In this document: one piece after another, positions 22,098 through 34,556 of the stretch | Layout of the letters: the number at the start of each line of letters is the position of its first letter | How positions within the stretch are numbered: position 1 is the stretch's first letter | NCBI RefSeq assembly: GCF_000001735.4 | Contig: NC_003071.7 | Location: 17,211,443-17,275,442 of the forward strand | Reading direction: 5' to 3' | DNA length: 64,000 nucleotides | Source of the DNA: Arabidopsis thaliana | Taxonomy: Eukaryota > Streptophyta > Magnoliopsida > Brassicales > Brassicaceae | Translations under genes and position numbers: made by a program | Notes under the pieces: model-generated | The model's input: only the letters and a program-made list of their open reading frames with translations | What the model was told of the DNA's origin: nothing | Database searches by the model: none

Positions 22098-22469
22098 CTA
22101 CTGGTGAGATAGATCATTTTCTTGTTTCAGCAGTTCTTCAGTTTGTCTTTGCAGTTCTTGAGTCCGGGCATTAGTTGCAGCTGTCACTTCTCTTATAAGC
22201 GTGGTGATTAGGGGAAGTAATTTTTTGAGTTCAGAAAAACTCAAATGGGGAATTCTGCTTCTCTCATACTCAAGAAGATGTGCAAAATCAAGACCCTGAG
22301 CGATCCACTTAGTCTGGTCAAGTCGTTTGCGAAGAAGTTCACGTTCCTCATTGTACTTGTCATCATCATCTTCAAACACAAAGGATCCTCCTCCATTACC
22401 TTCCAGTACAATTTTTGCATGCTTGACAATCTTTTCAGTTCTGTCATGATAACAACAATTACAACACAT
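22098..22469 (-). CDS. Possible exon or gene fragment, coiled-coil-like, tail-to-tail with AUG1
   Basis: Open frame ending 82 bp after the AUG1 stop. Its wording is gene-like: GGGSFVFEDDDDKYNEEREL, DQTKWIAQGLDFAHLLEYER, then the helical tail RTQELQRQTEELLKQENDLS. Composition and helix periodicity suggest real coding origin. An acceptor-like ACTGAAAAG precedes it on the minus strand, so upstream exons may exist or may have been lost. Just upstream lies a 55-bp tandem repeat. I do not recognise the family. It could be a short live gene, or a fragment of a larger one moved here. Confidence 0.35.
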   Translation of the reverse strand: MCCNCCYHDRTEKIVKHAKIVLEGNGGGSFVFEDDDDKYNEERELLRKRLDQTKWIAQGLDFAHLLEYERSRIPHLSFSELKKLLPLITTLIREVTAATNARTQELQRQTEELLKQENDLSHQ

Positions 22470-22510
22470 TCAGTCACAAACAATTTACTTAGAACTTCAA
22501 CGAATACCAA

Positions 22511-22620
22511 GATCCAGGAAACATACGTGAAGAATTCGTTCTGAATCTTAACCAACACAATCTAAGATACATGAAACATACATGAAGAATTCGTTCTGAA
22601 TCTTAACTAACACAGTGTAA
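22511..22620. repeat. 55-bp tandem repeat, two copies plus a decayed third
   Basis: 22511-22565 and 22566-22620 share GAAGAATTCGTTCTGAATCT with few differences. A partial third copy follows to about 22675. Confidence 0.7.
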
Positions 22621-22931
22621 GATCCATGAAGAAACATGTTGAATACGAATCACGGATCTGAATCTTAACAAAACCAAAACCAGTCTACGATTCCATGTAG
22701 AATTCGAATTCGTATACAGCTACTACCGAATCACGGGATCTTAGAACTACAAATATGAAAGTTTCCTTAAATTTGCAACTAATTACTTCCAATTCTATTA
22801 GAACTAGATCCAAAACTATATTTCTTAAAAAATTAGGTATTATTAACCCTGCGCAGACCTGCCCCTTGCATGGCTGTTTAGTTTCTCTAACTTATATAGT
22901 CAAAAAGAAAATCTGAAAAGACGTTTGATCA

Positions 22932-24053
22932 ATGGCTAGAAACGTATCGTCGTGGTCATCCCTTTCTTGTTTGCCCGACGAGATGGTTCTGAACTGCCTA
23001 GCCCGCGTCCCGAGACGCTACTACGAAAACATCTCTTGCGTCTCCGTAAGGCTCAGGTCCCTTGTGCGTACCCCTGAGCTCTACCGGATGCGATCCCTCC
23101 TCCACAAGGATTCCATCTACGTCTGCTTCTGCGATAGGGAGAATTATTCGACTGATGCCACCTATCTTTGGTTCACTCTCCGTCCCACGACAGCGACGAT
23201 GGAGTATCAATTGGTCCCGCTCTCGTTCCCTAGTCATAATTTCATGTTCCGAGCTTCCACCGTCGCGGTGGATTCAGAGATATACTTTGTGGGCGGACGT
23301 CCAAACCCGACCGAGTTGTGGATCCTTGATACCCGGTCTGGCAAGTTACGTCAGGGCCCGATCAAGCCGGAGTTCCTACGAATTGCGTCTAGCAGCGCCG
23401 TGGGAGTATTCGACGGAAAGATACATGTGATCCAAGACTTGAAACAAGATGAGACCGAAGAACAGGTTTACGACCTAGAAACGCAAACTTGGAAAGTCGT
23501 GGGAGTCCCTGTCCCTGACGAGAAAGCGGATAGTAGACCGAATATGGTGTCAAGTGTGTCATTGGAGGGGAAGGTTTATGCTAAGGATTTTGGAAGTATC
23601 AGTGTCTACAATCTGAGACAAGGTACAAGAAAGGAGAAACTGGAGTTGCCAATTGATGATAGGTGGGTTTCGTGCATGTGTGTGGCAAACAATGTGCTCT
23701 TTGCTTTTTTTACCAAATATGGGCTACTGTGGCTTGACACAAAGCTTAACAACGTATGGAGAGTGGTTACTGGTGATGTGCAGACACTGCATCGAAAGTT
23801 GTATGGCTCTGCAATGGCGGAATATTATGGGAAGCTAGCTATTTTCTGGAGAGAAAGATACATTAGTACTAGTATTAATACTACAAAGAATAATAATAAT
23901 AATAACAAGAAGAAGGAAGAGAAGATTTGGTCTGCATTGATCGCGTTGAATAGGGTTGGAGATGGAATTTGCGGGACGATTGAATGGTCTGGTGTCGTTG
24001 CCACCATCCCATATATTTGTCAGTTCTTGCATTGTTTAGTTGCTTCAGATTAA
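22932..24053 (+). CDS. F-box/kelch-repeat protein
   Basis: Single-exon gene, 373 residues. The N-terminal F-box is at about residues 10-55 (LSCLPDEMVLNCLARVPRRY, then ISCVSVRLRSLVRTPELYRM). Kelch-type blades follow (AVDSEIYFVGGRPNPTELWI, VYDLETQTWKVVGVPVPDEK, GLLWLDTKLNNVWRVVTGDV). Such proteins serve as substrate-recruiting subunits of SCF ubiquitin ligases, with the propeller choosing the target. A poly-Asn/Lys stretch near residues 317-330 comes from an AAT repeat. Intronless structure and rapid turnover are usual for this family. The substrate is unknown. Confidence 0.88.
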   Translation: MARNVSSWSSLSCLPDEMVLNCLARVPRRYYENISCVSVRLRSLVRTPELYRMRSLLHKDSIYVCFCDRENYSTDATYLWFTLRPTTATMEYQLVPLSFPSHNFMFRASTVAVDSEIYFVGGRPNPTELWILDTRSGKLRQGPIKPEFLRIASSSAVGVFDGKIHVIQDLKQDETEEQVYDLETQTWKVVGVPVPDEKADSRPNMVSSVSLEGKVYAKDFGSISVYNLRQGTRKEKLELPIDDRWVSCMCVANNVLFAFFTKYGLLWLDTKLNNVWRVVTGDVQTLHRKLYGSAMAEYYGKLAIFWRERYISTSINTTKNNNNNNKKKEEKIWSALIALNRVGDGICGTIEWSGVVATIPYICQFLHCLVASD

Positions 24054-24243
24054 TAATTTGGCCCTCAAGTTTGTCCGATGAAATTGCGTATTAGAAAGGC
24101 TTTGTATCATTAATAGGCTTTTATCTTTCTTTTCTTTTTTTTTTAAAGTTTCACTCATCAATTTAAATTCTAGTGCTAGATTTCATAACGATCTAGCGTG
24201 CTAGATTTCAATTTAAATTCTAGTGCTAGATTAGCCTCTTGTT

Positions 24244-24837
24244 CATTCTCTCCAAGCTGAAGTTATCCAGCGAGGTAATTCCATGCTCGAAGGTACACTT
24301 ATTTACATCAAATGCTTGTGCTTTGATCTAATGCACTGTCAAACTCTGCTTTGTGTTGAATGAATGGTCTAGCTTTTACCTTTCATGGTGGTGTAAAGTT
24401 TGAACCAAAATTTACAACCCTTTCGTTGCAGCTTCTCTAGCAAGCAGTAGCCCTCTACCGGAAGTAGTTTTATCTTCTTGCTGTTGGATATTACCGGACT
24501 GGGGAACTCGATAATAGGATCATGGTGTTAAATTTTTGTCACAACTCGATAATAGGCTCATGATATTAAATTTTTGTCTACTTCTTACTCGTTTAATGGT
24601 TGGTTCCATAGATTCAACATCATTGGAGGCAATCTTTGGTCTTAAAGAAATCCATTGAAGACAAGATCGCTAAGGGTAATTGATATTCGGTTTTGAATCA
24701 TTTTCACACAATCTGAACAATGATTCTGATGTAGAGTTGTGTTATTCCTAATTGGAGATGGTGTTATTGGGATAGGCATCACAGCTACAACCGTTGGCCT
24801 CATAGCTAGTGGAATCGCTGCAGCTTTGGCTAAATGA
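24244..24837 (+). pseudogene. FIS1 (mitochondrial/peroxisomal fission protein) pseudogene
   Basis: Four decayed exons in the order of plant FIS1. 24244-24292 reads HSLQAEVIQRGNSMLEG up to an intact donor. 24432-24517 begins ASLASSSPLPE and, after a frame change and small loss, reads FYLLAVGYYRTGELDNR. 24624-24675 reads WRQSLVLKKSIEDKIAKG. 24758-24837 reads DGVIGIGITATTVGLIASGI, then AAALAK and a stop, the tail-anchor segment. Exon borders still carry GT and AG. The first exon is not seen and the third exon is out of frame, so no full protein is expected. The paralogous chromosome 3 block has FIS1A at the matching place (recalled), making this the lost duplicate. A 37-bp tandem duplication lies inside. 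Confidence 0.8.
24506..24580 (+). repeat. 37-bp tandem duplication inside the FIS1 pseudogene
   Basis: ACTCGATAATAGGATCATGG and on is repeated directly as ACTCGATAATAGGCTCATGA with a few differences. It begins in the end of the third pseudo-exon. Confidence 0.7.
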
Positions 24838-26576
24838 TCTGGTTCCTCTATAGATTTTGTGTGCATAGATGCTTTTATACAAGTTTTGTTTTCTCAGCTT
24901 TGAATTGGATTTTCAATTTGTTTTTCATATCTTTCTTAGTCGTTACCTTAATTCATATGCTCTGTTTAGATAATGATTCTCCAACGCACCTATATATTCC
25001 AAAGCTGTGATTTTGAAACCAACCAACACTTTATTGTAAAGAGTTGTGTTTTGGAGAAAGAATGATTTTGGTTGGTGCCTTGGTGGTAGAAACAAAACGG
25101 AACACGGAATGTTGTTCTATGGATCTTTTTGTTCACATTCCCTAATATATATTATTGCACCAGATACAAAGAGTTATGTATATTAGTCAACAAAAGTGAA
25201 TATTTTGCTGTTCGTATTGATGATATTTACTTTAGAAAAACAATTCACTGACCTATATAAGAAACGATAACAATACAAATGATTTTAGCATGTCATAATT
25301 GTTTTTCTACTATTTTTTATGCTATTAAATATTGAATCATATTTCAAATGGTTAAATTTCTAGTAAGTTTTAGATTTGTGGTTATTACATTTACAAGTGT
25401 TATCTTTCATGTTCCTTGCTGGCTCAGGCCAAAAAAAAAAGATTTTTGATGGAAAATAATACAGCAAAAAAGGTGTTTTATTTGTGATGAAAGCGAAGCA
25501 TATCAAACGAACACTGACCGAAGACATTACTAGATCGGATTTGATTGGGCTCTACATTGTAGATGTGACATTGACACTCCCATAAATATTGGCTTTTCTA
25601 CTTTTCATTTTTATTTTTTCTCTCTGTCATATATATGACCAAAGGTGTTTCCTCATGTAATGTCCCAATCTTGTTGTGTTAATCTTTACACGACAATAGA
25701 TTTGATGTTTCAATTTTATGTTAACATATGAAAAACTGATTACTTCCATTCTAAGTTTACCAATCAATTCCAATCCTCATTATGAAAGTTCTTTCTATTA
25801 AGTGTTTTATTTTCTTGTATGTATCAACGCGTCCAAAATAAGATGGAAGTGAAATTTTGTGTAGGTAAAATCACTCATATATCTATCAACTATATTTAGC
25901 GTCAACAAAAAAAAAACTTTTATATATACCAGCAAAAATTCAAGTGGAATTGCAGAGTTTATACGGCGATAGAGAATCAGCCACACAACAAATATATAGA
26001 AACTATCAAAAATTTCAAAGAGGAGAAGAAGAAAGATATATTTGTGTTGTATAGAAAGATAATTTGAATATATTTATACACCCGATAAGACATTGCTGAT
26101 GCAAATACATACAAAAACTTCAATTAAAAGACAGTTCTCGAATCACGAATAAAACAAAATCATGTCAAATAACTATAATTGTGAAAGGCTTAACTTTCGA
26201 ACATAACATGTATCATTGTAAATTTGTAATAGTAACTTATGTTAGTTAAAAAATATAGACGTAGTTACGTACGAAAGCATGTACTAGGAAGAAATTAGGG
26301 TATAAAGATAAGATATTAATCGATGGCAAAGTTAATCAAATGATTAATTAGTACAACGATGAGCGATAGCTAGAGCAACTAATTTAAATAAACCTAGTCT
26401 ATAATTATATAACGGATGCATGATCTTAAATTCCTGCATGCCCCTCTTCTTAATACTCTCCTTATATGTCCTCATTAATTTCCATATACAGAAATAAATA
26501 TAGAAGATATAAGAACTAAATTAATAAATTTATTTTGAGTCTTATATGGTTGAGATATAGAGACCAATATAGAGAA
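24838..26576. other. Spacer between FIS1 pseudogene and BOP2 3' end
   Basis: AT-rich sequence without coding signal. The last several hundred bases are the BOP2 3' flank. Confidence 0.4.
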
Positions 26577-28761
26577 CTAGAAGTGATGTTGATGATGGTG
26601 ATGATACATTGTAGATGGGTCTTGATGATGATGATGATGCCGACTCATACCTTCCCTCTGACTGTTATGGTCATCCCCTTGATCTCGACCTGGACCCATC
26701 TGACCCGTACCTGCTCCAAGATTGAGATAAACCAATCTTGAATCCAAATTGTTATTGCTCCCTCCACTGCTTCCACTATTGTGCTCCTCATTCATATGAG
26801 GGTAAATCCCGGTATTGTTATCATTGTTTTGGTTGTTGCTATTGTTTCCTTCTTCTCGAGATATCACCATTGCAGCGGATTGAACAAGCTCGAGGCAAAG
26901 CCTAAGTTTATTCGGTTCAATGTGAGTCAATCCAGGAACTGCCCCCTTGAACAAGAAATCCGAAGTTAATGTTCTAAGGATATCAAGAGGCGTGATTCCA
27001 CCAACTGTCCTCACATTAGGATCAGCATGGTGGTCTAACAGAACAGCCACCATGTCTGGAGAGACCATCTCAGCCGCGATGTGCAAAGGTGTTTTCCCTG
27101 CCGGACCCGCCGGATAATTCACATCGGCAGCTCCAAGCTCAAGCAAAGCCTTCACAACTTCTCTACTACAGCTTTCAACAGCGTAATGCAATGCTAACGA
27201 CTCATCAAGATTGAGTCCTTCTCCCATTACCATCAGCTTCACTAGTTCCACGTCTGATGAATCCAAAGCTCGTCTCATCCTTCTAATCTTTTGATCTTCT
27301 AGGTCTTGAGCCACGCTGAGATCATGGTGGTGGTTGTGAGGCATTAGAGAACGGCGAGCTATAGAAGATTTAAGACGAAGCTCTTCTATTTTGGTGACGA
27401 CGTCAATAGGGAGATGCTTGGCAAGAATCTCTGGTGGGAGACCTGATTTAGCAACTAAGTGAGAGCAGGTGGTCCATAATTGATGCATGTCTTGCTTTCT
27501 TGATGCTATTAAAACTTTCATCACATCTTCGATAGAGGCTTTCTCCACCATGCTTGCCAATTGTTTCTGCCAATCATACAAAACAATTTATTTGATAAGT
27601 ATGATATAAATCCAAAGAACCGACTTTTTCAGCAAGTGGGGTTTAATTTCCATTTTTAGGTTATGGATTTTTTTGCTATTAATTAACTTTCTTGTCATCT
27701 CAGATGGATTTTTGTATGGTGGAGTAGGTTTTATTCCTTATCTATAGATTAGAATCGAAACCCCAAATGAGGAAAATTGTGGGATTGGATAAGAAATTAA
27801 GACCAAGAAATGAATAGATCCAACTACATAACATAGATTTCTACTTTTAGGAAAATTCTCTTCCGTGCAATAAAACCACCGTTCGTCTGCTTTCGGAAAC
27901 TTTATCCGATGAAAATTGTTCCAAAGCAAGAAACTTAAACTCATTTATACATGAAATCAAGACAAGAACATATATAATTTAACAAATAAAAAATTGTTAT
28001 TAAAAATTAAAAATCTTAAGCGAAATACCCCATGAAAGAAAATAATCAGACCAAAAGGGTTTCGCGATTTGTAATAAATTTAACCCAAACCCAAAGAAAG
28101 ACAAATAAAAATCGAATCAAAAGCGTTTCGTAATTTACCAAAATTAAGCCAAGCACATGAAAGAAAACACTCTAAAAGAAGCAGAACAAGAACAAAAAAG
28201 TGGAAACTTTCAATTTTGTTTTCTTGTGATGTGCATGGAGTAAGAAGAGTGAAAGCAGAGGGAGAAAGAGAGAACCTGGGTGAGCAATGCGAGCTGCTCG
28301 ACGCCGAAGTAACGAGAGGCGGCGAGAGTATCAAGAGCAAGATCAACGGCGGCTGAGCAATGAGTGTGCCAACATCCTCTCTCGCCACAATTAGGTCTAG
28401 GCTCGTGTTTCTGCGGCACGATGGAGACTTGTCCGCTATAAAGAAACTGAAGTAGCAACAGAAAAACCTCATAACCGACTGAGTTCACTGGTATAATTCC
28501 AGCTGGGGCCGTGGAGCCTCTTGTTGGGCTAGCGGGTACGGACCCATGTTGGGTCGGGTCTATACCTGTGACAGGTTGTGGTGAGTCTGTCCCACAAAAG
28601 AATTTGCGGAAGAAAAGACTCCGTGCGGCGAGGATACAACGGTGAGCGTGGACTAAACGACCTTCAACGCTGAAAGTCACGTCGGAGAAAGCTTGACCGT
28701 TGATTAGTAGGTTCAGGAAATCCAACGATAGAGATCTCAAAGATTCTTCAAGATTGCTCAT
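26577..28761 (-). CDS. BOP2: BTB/POZ-ankyrin co-regulator of organ boundary patterning
   Basis: 491 residues from two exons, 28761-28276 and 27566-26577. It is NPR-family, with an N-terminal BTB domain (FSDVTFSVEGRLVHAHRCIL) holding the cysteine/histidine cluster CGERGCWHTHC, then a helical region (MVEKASIEDVMKVLIASRKQ) and ankyrin repeats (LALHYAVESCSREVVKALLE, GKTPLHIAAEMVSPDMVAVL). The His/Asn-rich C-terminus is low complexity. BOP1 and BOP2 act redundantly with TGA bZIP factors at leaf and floral organ bases, and as CUL3 adaptors (established knowledge). Length and two-exon structure match BOP2. About 11.8 kb with no convincing gene lies upstream, consistent with long-range control. Confidence 0.95.
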
Positions 28762-30132
28762 CTTTTTATAAAATAAAAAATTGATTGGTTCTTGGATTCT
28801 CTATAGAACAAAAGCTAGGGTTTAGCAAGTACTCTTTACAAGAGAGAATGAAAGAAATAAGTTGCCTCCTTTTATTGATCTTGTTGGCTATGAAGTTACG
28901 AATTATTAGTTTTTCGAAAAAGGGGAACAAATTTTCCGGGGGAAAAAGCTTAAGCTTTGTTCTTTTGAAGCTTCTTTCTTGCTCCTCCTCTCTGAAAGAA
29001 GAAAGAAAGAAAGAGAGAGAGAGAAGGATTCTTTATTGCTTTGAGTTTGTGGTGTTAGATATTTGTTTGGGTTTGGTAAGTGAGAGAGAGATTTGAATGG
29101 ATGAACCGGGCGGCTCAGATATTTAAACTAAGATGGTTAAAAAAAAATTATAACTGTTTCAGTGTTTTGTCTTGATGCTGATTATAAAAAGGGTTAAAGT
29201 ATTATTAATGAATTGAAATTTAGTGATTTGGTTACTAAAATAGGAAAACAATTATTAAGAAGAAAAGAATACAAAGGTGGGCCAAATCTATTAATGGAAA
29301 ATGGAAATAATTGAAACGAGAGAATTTTAATAAAAGTGTTAATAAACAATGAAATATCATTAGCACCTGACTAATGAAAATCCTACTTAAATCTGATTTC
29401 CAAACAAACGAGGGATATGAATTGAGTAGTAGGGTGATAAGATAATAAATCCAAGATCCTCGGCAATTGTCTTTTTGGCTTGATACAGAACCATGTGAAA
29501 GCCTGAGCAACACAATGGATACGTTACACATATAAATGGAGGATGGGATAAAATGGTAAAAAAAGAGAGGAAGATGGTGGATAAGAACATAGGCCTAATT
29601 AAGTTAAAAGACAGAAGGAGTGAAATAAATTTCGTAACTGTAGTGAAATCTGATTTGATGGTTTTCTGTTTGACCGTTGGACCAATCCTCACCATCTTCC
29701 TTTGCCCCTCTTTACTTTTTCTTTTTTCTTATTTAAATTTACTTTACCTTCTATTTTTTTTTTTTTTTTTCTAACCAGAAGATCCGGGAAGGAAAATTTT
29801 GGTCTCTTGATTTTACGTAAGAACTGGATTTTCTTACTTTAGTAAATACTTAGTAATCAACTGTAATAAAACTAATCCTAGTAAGATTAGCCTAAAATTA
29901 TCGAAATTTTACTTATTTATGTACAGATATAATCCCTAAATTTTGTAAACAACATGGAGTATATTCATTGAAAATTCTCTTACTACATATCATGAATTCA
30001 ATATTTCTTACTGATTTGCATGTTGTTAATTGATGATATTTTAAATTTTTTTTTTTTTGTTAAAGGTATTTGCATTTGTTGTGGATTGAATTATTCATTT
30101 ATAGTCGAGTAAATTTATATAAGTTTTATGAT

Positions 30133-30175
30133 GACTTATCATGTTTTTTTGTTTTTGTTAAAGGACTTATCATGT
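30133..30175. repeat. Micro-insertion with 12-bp direct repeats
   Basis: GACTTATCATGT at 30133-30144 and 30164-30175. The 19 bp between are TTTTTTGTTTTTGTTAAAG. It has the same architecture as the other A/T-tailed micro-insertions. Confidence 0.5.
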
Positions 30176-33100
30176 ATTATAATACTATACATAAAATGTT
30201 AAACATTTTGTATATTATGTAAGATACGTTTCATAAATAAGGATAACTGCACTAGATGGCAACATAATAGAATAACAAAGAAAAGGGCAAGGAGCTAAGA
30301 AATACTATGGGTTAAAACATTTTTTAAGCGGTTTATCTATATATGTCTATAATTTAAATACTAATTTATCCAATAATTTTTAATTAAATGTGTGATCCAT
30401 GTTTTTTATTCTTGATATAATTATTTGATGAGTTAAATGTAGAAACTAAAAATCAAGCTCTAAATTTTATCATAAATATGGTGATATTTTTTTGTCAGTA
30501 GCTCAAAACAAGTTATTAGAAAATTATTGTTTTTAAATTAAAATTATAAACATGGTTATATAAATTTTATCATAAAAATGCATTTTTTTGTAAATTATTA
30601 AACTTCAATAGTATACGATATAGTGATTAACTGATTATCAAGATATATGTTAATGGAAAAAAAATCAAAGAGTAGTAAATCATCAAACAAAGCTATTATT
30701 CTTCTAACATACAAAAATCAAATCAATCAGGTAGAGAATGAAATTAATGTGAAACATCCAACCACAGAAGTCAAGACGGGGCTCTGATAATGGCGCAGTC
30801 GTGGTCCGAACCCATATATATATTCACCAGTTGAGAAAGCTGTATTTAACTAGTTGGACTGGACCAATCAAATTAAATTAAATTCATTTTTCTTTATAAA
30901 TAATAATAATTTCAGAAAAAAATACACATGGATGGGAGAGAGAGTGGGACGGACATGGAGAAGCGTGTCGGCCGGATCGATAGGGTCCGTCTTGTTGTTG
31001 TTTTTCTTCTCATTATTATAACCAAATTCGGTATGTAAGAATTAATTTATGATTTGGTCATTCTAAAAGGGAAATTTCTTATTTTTTCCCATCGAATATA
31101 TAGTGTTTGTTGCTATAAATGTGAAAACCTTGATAAAACTCTATAACATCTAATTTGCGATGCCTTCTTGAAGAAAAGAAAAAACATATTATGAGATTTT
31201 TTTGATGTAATGAAAAAGATGATGGAATGATTTCTTGTACGAACAAAATTTTTGGCATACATCTTGACATCTTGTTATCTACGTCGTGCGTTCGAGAGCA
31301 CACGTGTGAGAGGATAATTATTTTGACAAAAAAAAAAAGAAGAAGCTATTTCTCTCTTTGTTTGGTAATTTTGGGGTAAAAGGAAAGTGAGAAAAAAAAA
31401 GAGAAAAAAGAATGACAACACAGAAGGGCACTGACAGTCGTATGATAAGGAAGTGGTTCGATTTGACGTTTGACTTGTCTTTTCATTCTCTCTCTCTTCT
31501 TTTCAATTTTATACATTTTTCTTACTCTGTTTTTCTTCAAAATGTAGTAGTATATATATGTATTCTTTTCTTTTTTGAACTCAATGAAATGATTTTTATG
31601 ATCATCAAAATGTTCTATTTCTCGGTTTTTTTTGTTTCTTTTTCCGGACATCATATTAGTATCATACATTTATGTATATATATAGACAAAAGTTTGAAAT
31701 ACACAATCGTCGTGATTGGCCTAGTTTGCGCAAGTGAATTATTGTATTCATTTAAACGCCTAGTATAGTATTACTGCTATGAGTACTGTTTTATGAAAAA
31801 CAATAAGACGGTTATTTTATATATATATATATGTGTTTTTTCTTATCTTAAACTGATAGAAAACATGTAAATGTACGAGAGTTTGGAGACTAGTTTTCTC
31901 AACAAGATAATGTAATTGATATTTACCAACATGTTCTGAACCATTGTTTTAATTATACTATATTTGTTTGGAACAAATTTTCAGATTTTTCGGTCGCAAA
32001 AATACATGTTTGGTTTCTTTACTCAAATATAAGTAGGAATTTGAAATATATTTTTTTGTAAAGAAGGAATTATAAGAATATAATTTTGGGAAGAAACTAA
32101 AAGATACTAGTACTTGTAATTTGTGTCTGATGTTATTTTATTTTATTTTGTAAGTAAAGCACATATGGTAATTGGTAAAAGATTGGGTTGTCATCTCAAT
32201 TAGTTAGTAAAGAGTGAATGAGAAAGCGGGTCCTGGTTTGACGAGATCCTAAAGTTTTACTACCAACTATTTTATATTCACCCCCTTTGTTTTCTTAACA
32301 TTCTTTTTTTTTACGAGATCCATTGCATATTTTGAAAGAAGAAAATGGTTAAAGTATACACTCCATTAATACTAGATTAGTAATTAGAGACACACACCAA
32401 AAAAAAACTCCAAAAGAGAGACTAATTAGAATTCGTCTTTAATCTATGTTAGAGTCCATTTTAGGATAAATCCCTTCGAGTGACCTGACAATTCCACATA
32501 TCTTAAGTTATATAACTTTATTACATCTTTATTAAGTATTGAAAATGTACTCACTAATTCTATAAATTAAATTGTCTGCGATATTTGATGCATATGTAAC
32601 AAAAAAGTCTATGATCTATGTGCATGCTTACGATAACAATAATTAATCCAAACATTATTTGATTAACAATGGAATGGCACCACATTTAGTATTTGATATT
32701 CCATATACATGCTACTTTCTGAAAACTTTAAAAAACTATTTTATATAGTCCCCATTCCCTTTTCTTCACCTTTCTCTTTTCTTATCTTAAGAAATTAATT
32801 TTCTGTCATTTGCTTGCTTTTTGTTTTCCATAGCCCGACAGCATTAATTTTTTATTATATTACAAGATTAAGGGAAAAGTTAATAAAAGATGCCACCAAA
32901 AACTTATATATTAAATAATTAAGACTGGTACGTGGAAAAATACTGATCACTAGATTTCTAAACCGCTTAATAATTATCATCCAATGCCTACACTCATTTT
33001 TTTCTTTCTCCTTTTTCCTGGAAACACTTAAAAGTTTGTATTCTTCGTTCTCCTTTTACAAATATAGATAGTATTATTTAATAGAGGAACAAAGCAAATC

Positions 33101-33697
33101 GAGGTATGTGCGGATTACATGTGTGGATAATTAGAAAACAGCTGTACTAATGAATTATAAATAATAAGAACTCTAAGAAACAAGTGAAACTATTCACATG
33201 GCTAATTAATCCTGTTTAATTTGGCGATCTTCACTGTTCTTCAACAGTGAACAACTAACGAAATGCTATATGAACAACATGCATGGTTCTATACACTTTT
33301 TAATTGCATCACCAACTTTGACACACCAAACATATATACATTAATTTATTAGTAACTTATGTGAGGCCAATGGCCCAATGATATGCGAAAATTATGCTAG
33401 TAGAATTACACTGACAATTTAGTACCTGACCTGAATCTTAGACTATTTCGAAGTTTGCTCAAAATCAGTAGAAAGTTTGCAATGGTCAAAGTATACAACC
33501 AATGAGAAAGGATACATCTAAAGCCATCATTTTCCAAACATCATGACACACTCTCTAGGCTCTAGGAAAGTGAAAGAAGTCTAATAGTTTGAACAAGATT
33601 TGAATCAGCTAACTTAGACTTTGTTGGAAAATAATCTACACATACGTGTGGTTCTCTAATATAGATGTATGTATGTGTTAATACTTTCCCCAGAAAG

Positions 33698-33826
33698 ATG
33701 ACGACAGCTTTGAAAGCAGCCGAAAATAATATGAACCCCAAGAAGTTCTACTCTTCAAACTTCAAAGCTAAGTCGTCTTCAAGTGAAACTCCTGAAATTG
33801 AACATCAAATTAAGAAACTTATATAG
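33698..33826 (+). CDS. Possible 42-residue small ORF
   Basis: The frame starts MTTALKAAENNMNPKKFYSS and ends HQIKKLI. Amino-acid composition is more protein-like than the surrounding AT-rich frames, with three-base periodicity (CCC AAG AAG TTC TAC). It has no signal peptide and no family I know. It may be a micro-peptide, an exon fragment, or chance. Confidence 0.25.
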   Translation: MTTALKAAENNMNPKKFYSSNFKAKSSSSETPEIEHQIKKLI

Positions 33827-34510
33827 ATTCCAAATAATTCATATATAGGTGTCCACCAATAACCCATGTATATGGTTTGACTGCAAGCCCATTCGCTGAG
33901 GTCGGTCTGACCTTTTGACTTCTAGCCTACAAATTGTAGGGTTCTTGTGTATATAATACATATAGGAATAAATCTGTATGTATGTATACAACCAATATAT
34001 ATAGAAAGAAAAAGGAGGAATTTAGTGGAACCCAACTGAATGTTGTCAGCTGGTGATTCAAATGTTGATGGAAAATCCATAGAAAATGAGAAGTGGATGA
34101 GCATAAGAAATTAGGTTCTTGTGGAGGGAGTTGGGTCAATACACCACAAATTAAATTCTCTATTAAGTGGTTGTGGTGGAAAATATGTATGAGTGTGATG
34201 ATTTTGTCTCTCTTAATATTTGTGTTGGAGAAAGTCACCATATATGATCTACATTTCTACCATCCATTCGACTACTTTAATGAGCAAAACCTAATGGCAA
34301 TTAAAGAAAACAGGAAATTGTACTAAAACCCTATTAAAATATCAGTAAATTCCAGAATACCCACAATATGGTTTTATATTTCATTAACATGACATATCGC
34401 AAATTCTTCAATAATAGTCTAATAGACCCAAACCAGTTTTTTAGATATATATTAGTAATAATAATAATATGAGCTAGTTATGTACACTAAACTGAGTTTG
34501 TCTTTTTGGT

Positions 34511-34556
34511 AAATCCAATAATAATTTGATGTGGACAAAAAAAAATCCAATTATAA
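34511..34556. repeat. Micro-insertion with 14-bp direct repeats
   Basis: AAATCCAATAATAA at 34511-34524 and AAATCCAATTATAA at 34543-34556 flank 18 bp ending in GTGGAC plus an A tract. There is one mismatch between the repeats. Confidence 0.4.

Noticed and set aside
31346-31768. Overlapping 107- and 118-residue ORFs on opposite strands
   Set aside because: Both are built from poly-A/poly-T rich sequence (runs of K, or F and S) with no protein character.
34093-34326. 77-residue ORF with a hydrophobic stretch
   Set aside because: The hydrophobic residues come from T-rich codons, an overlapping minus-strand ORF is equally long, and there is no promoter or family support.
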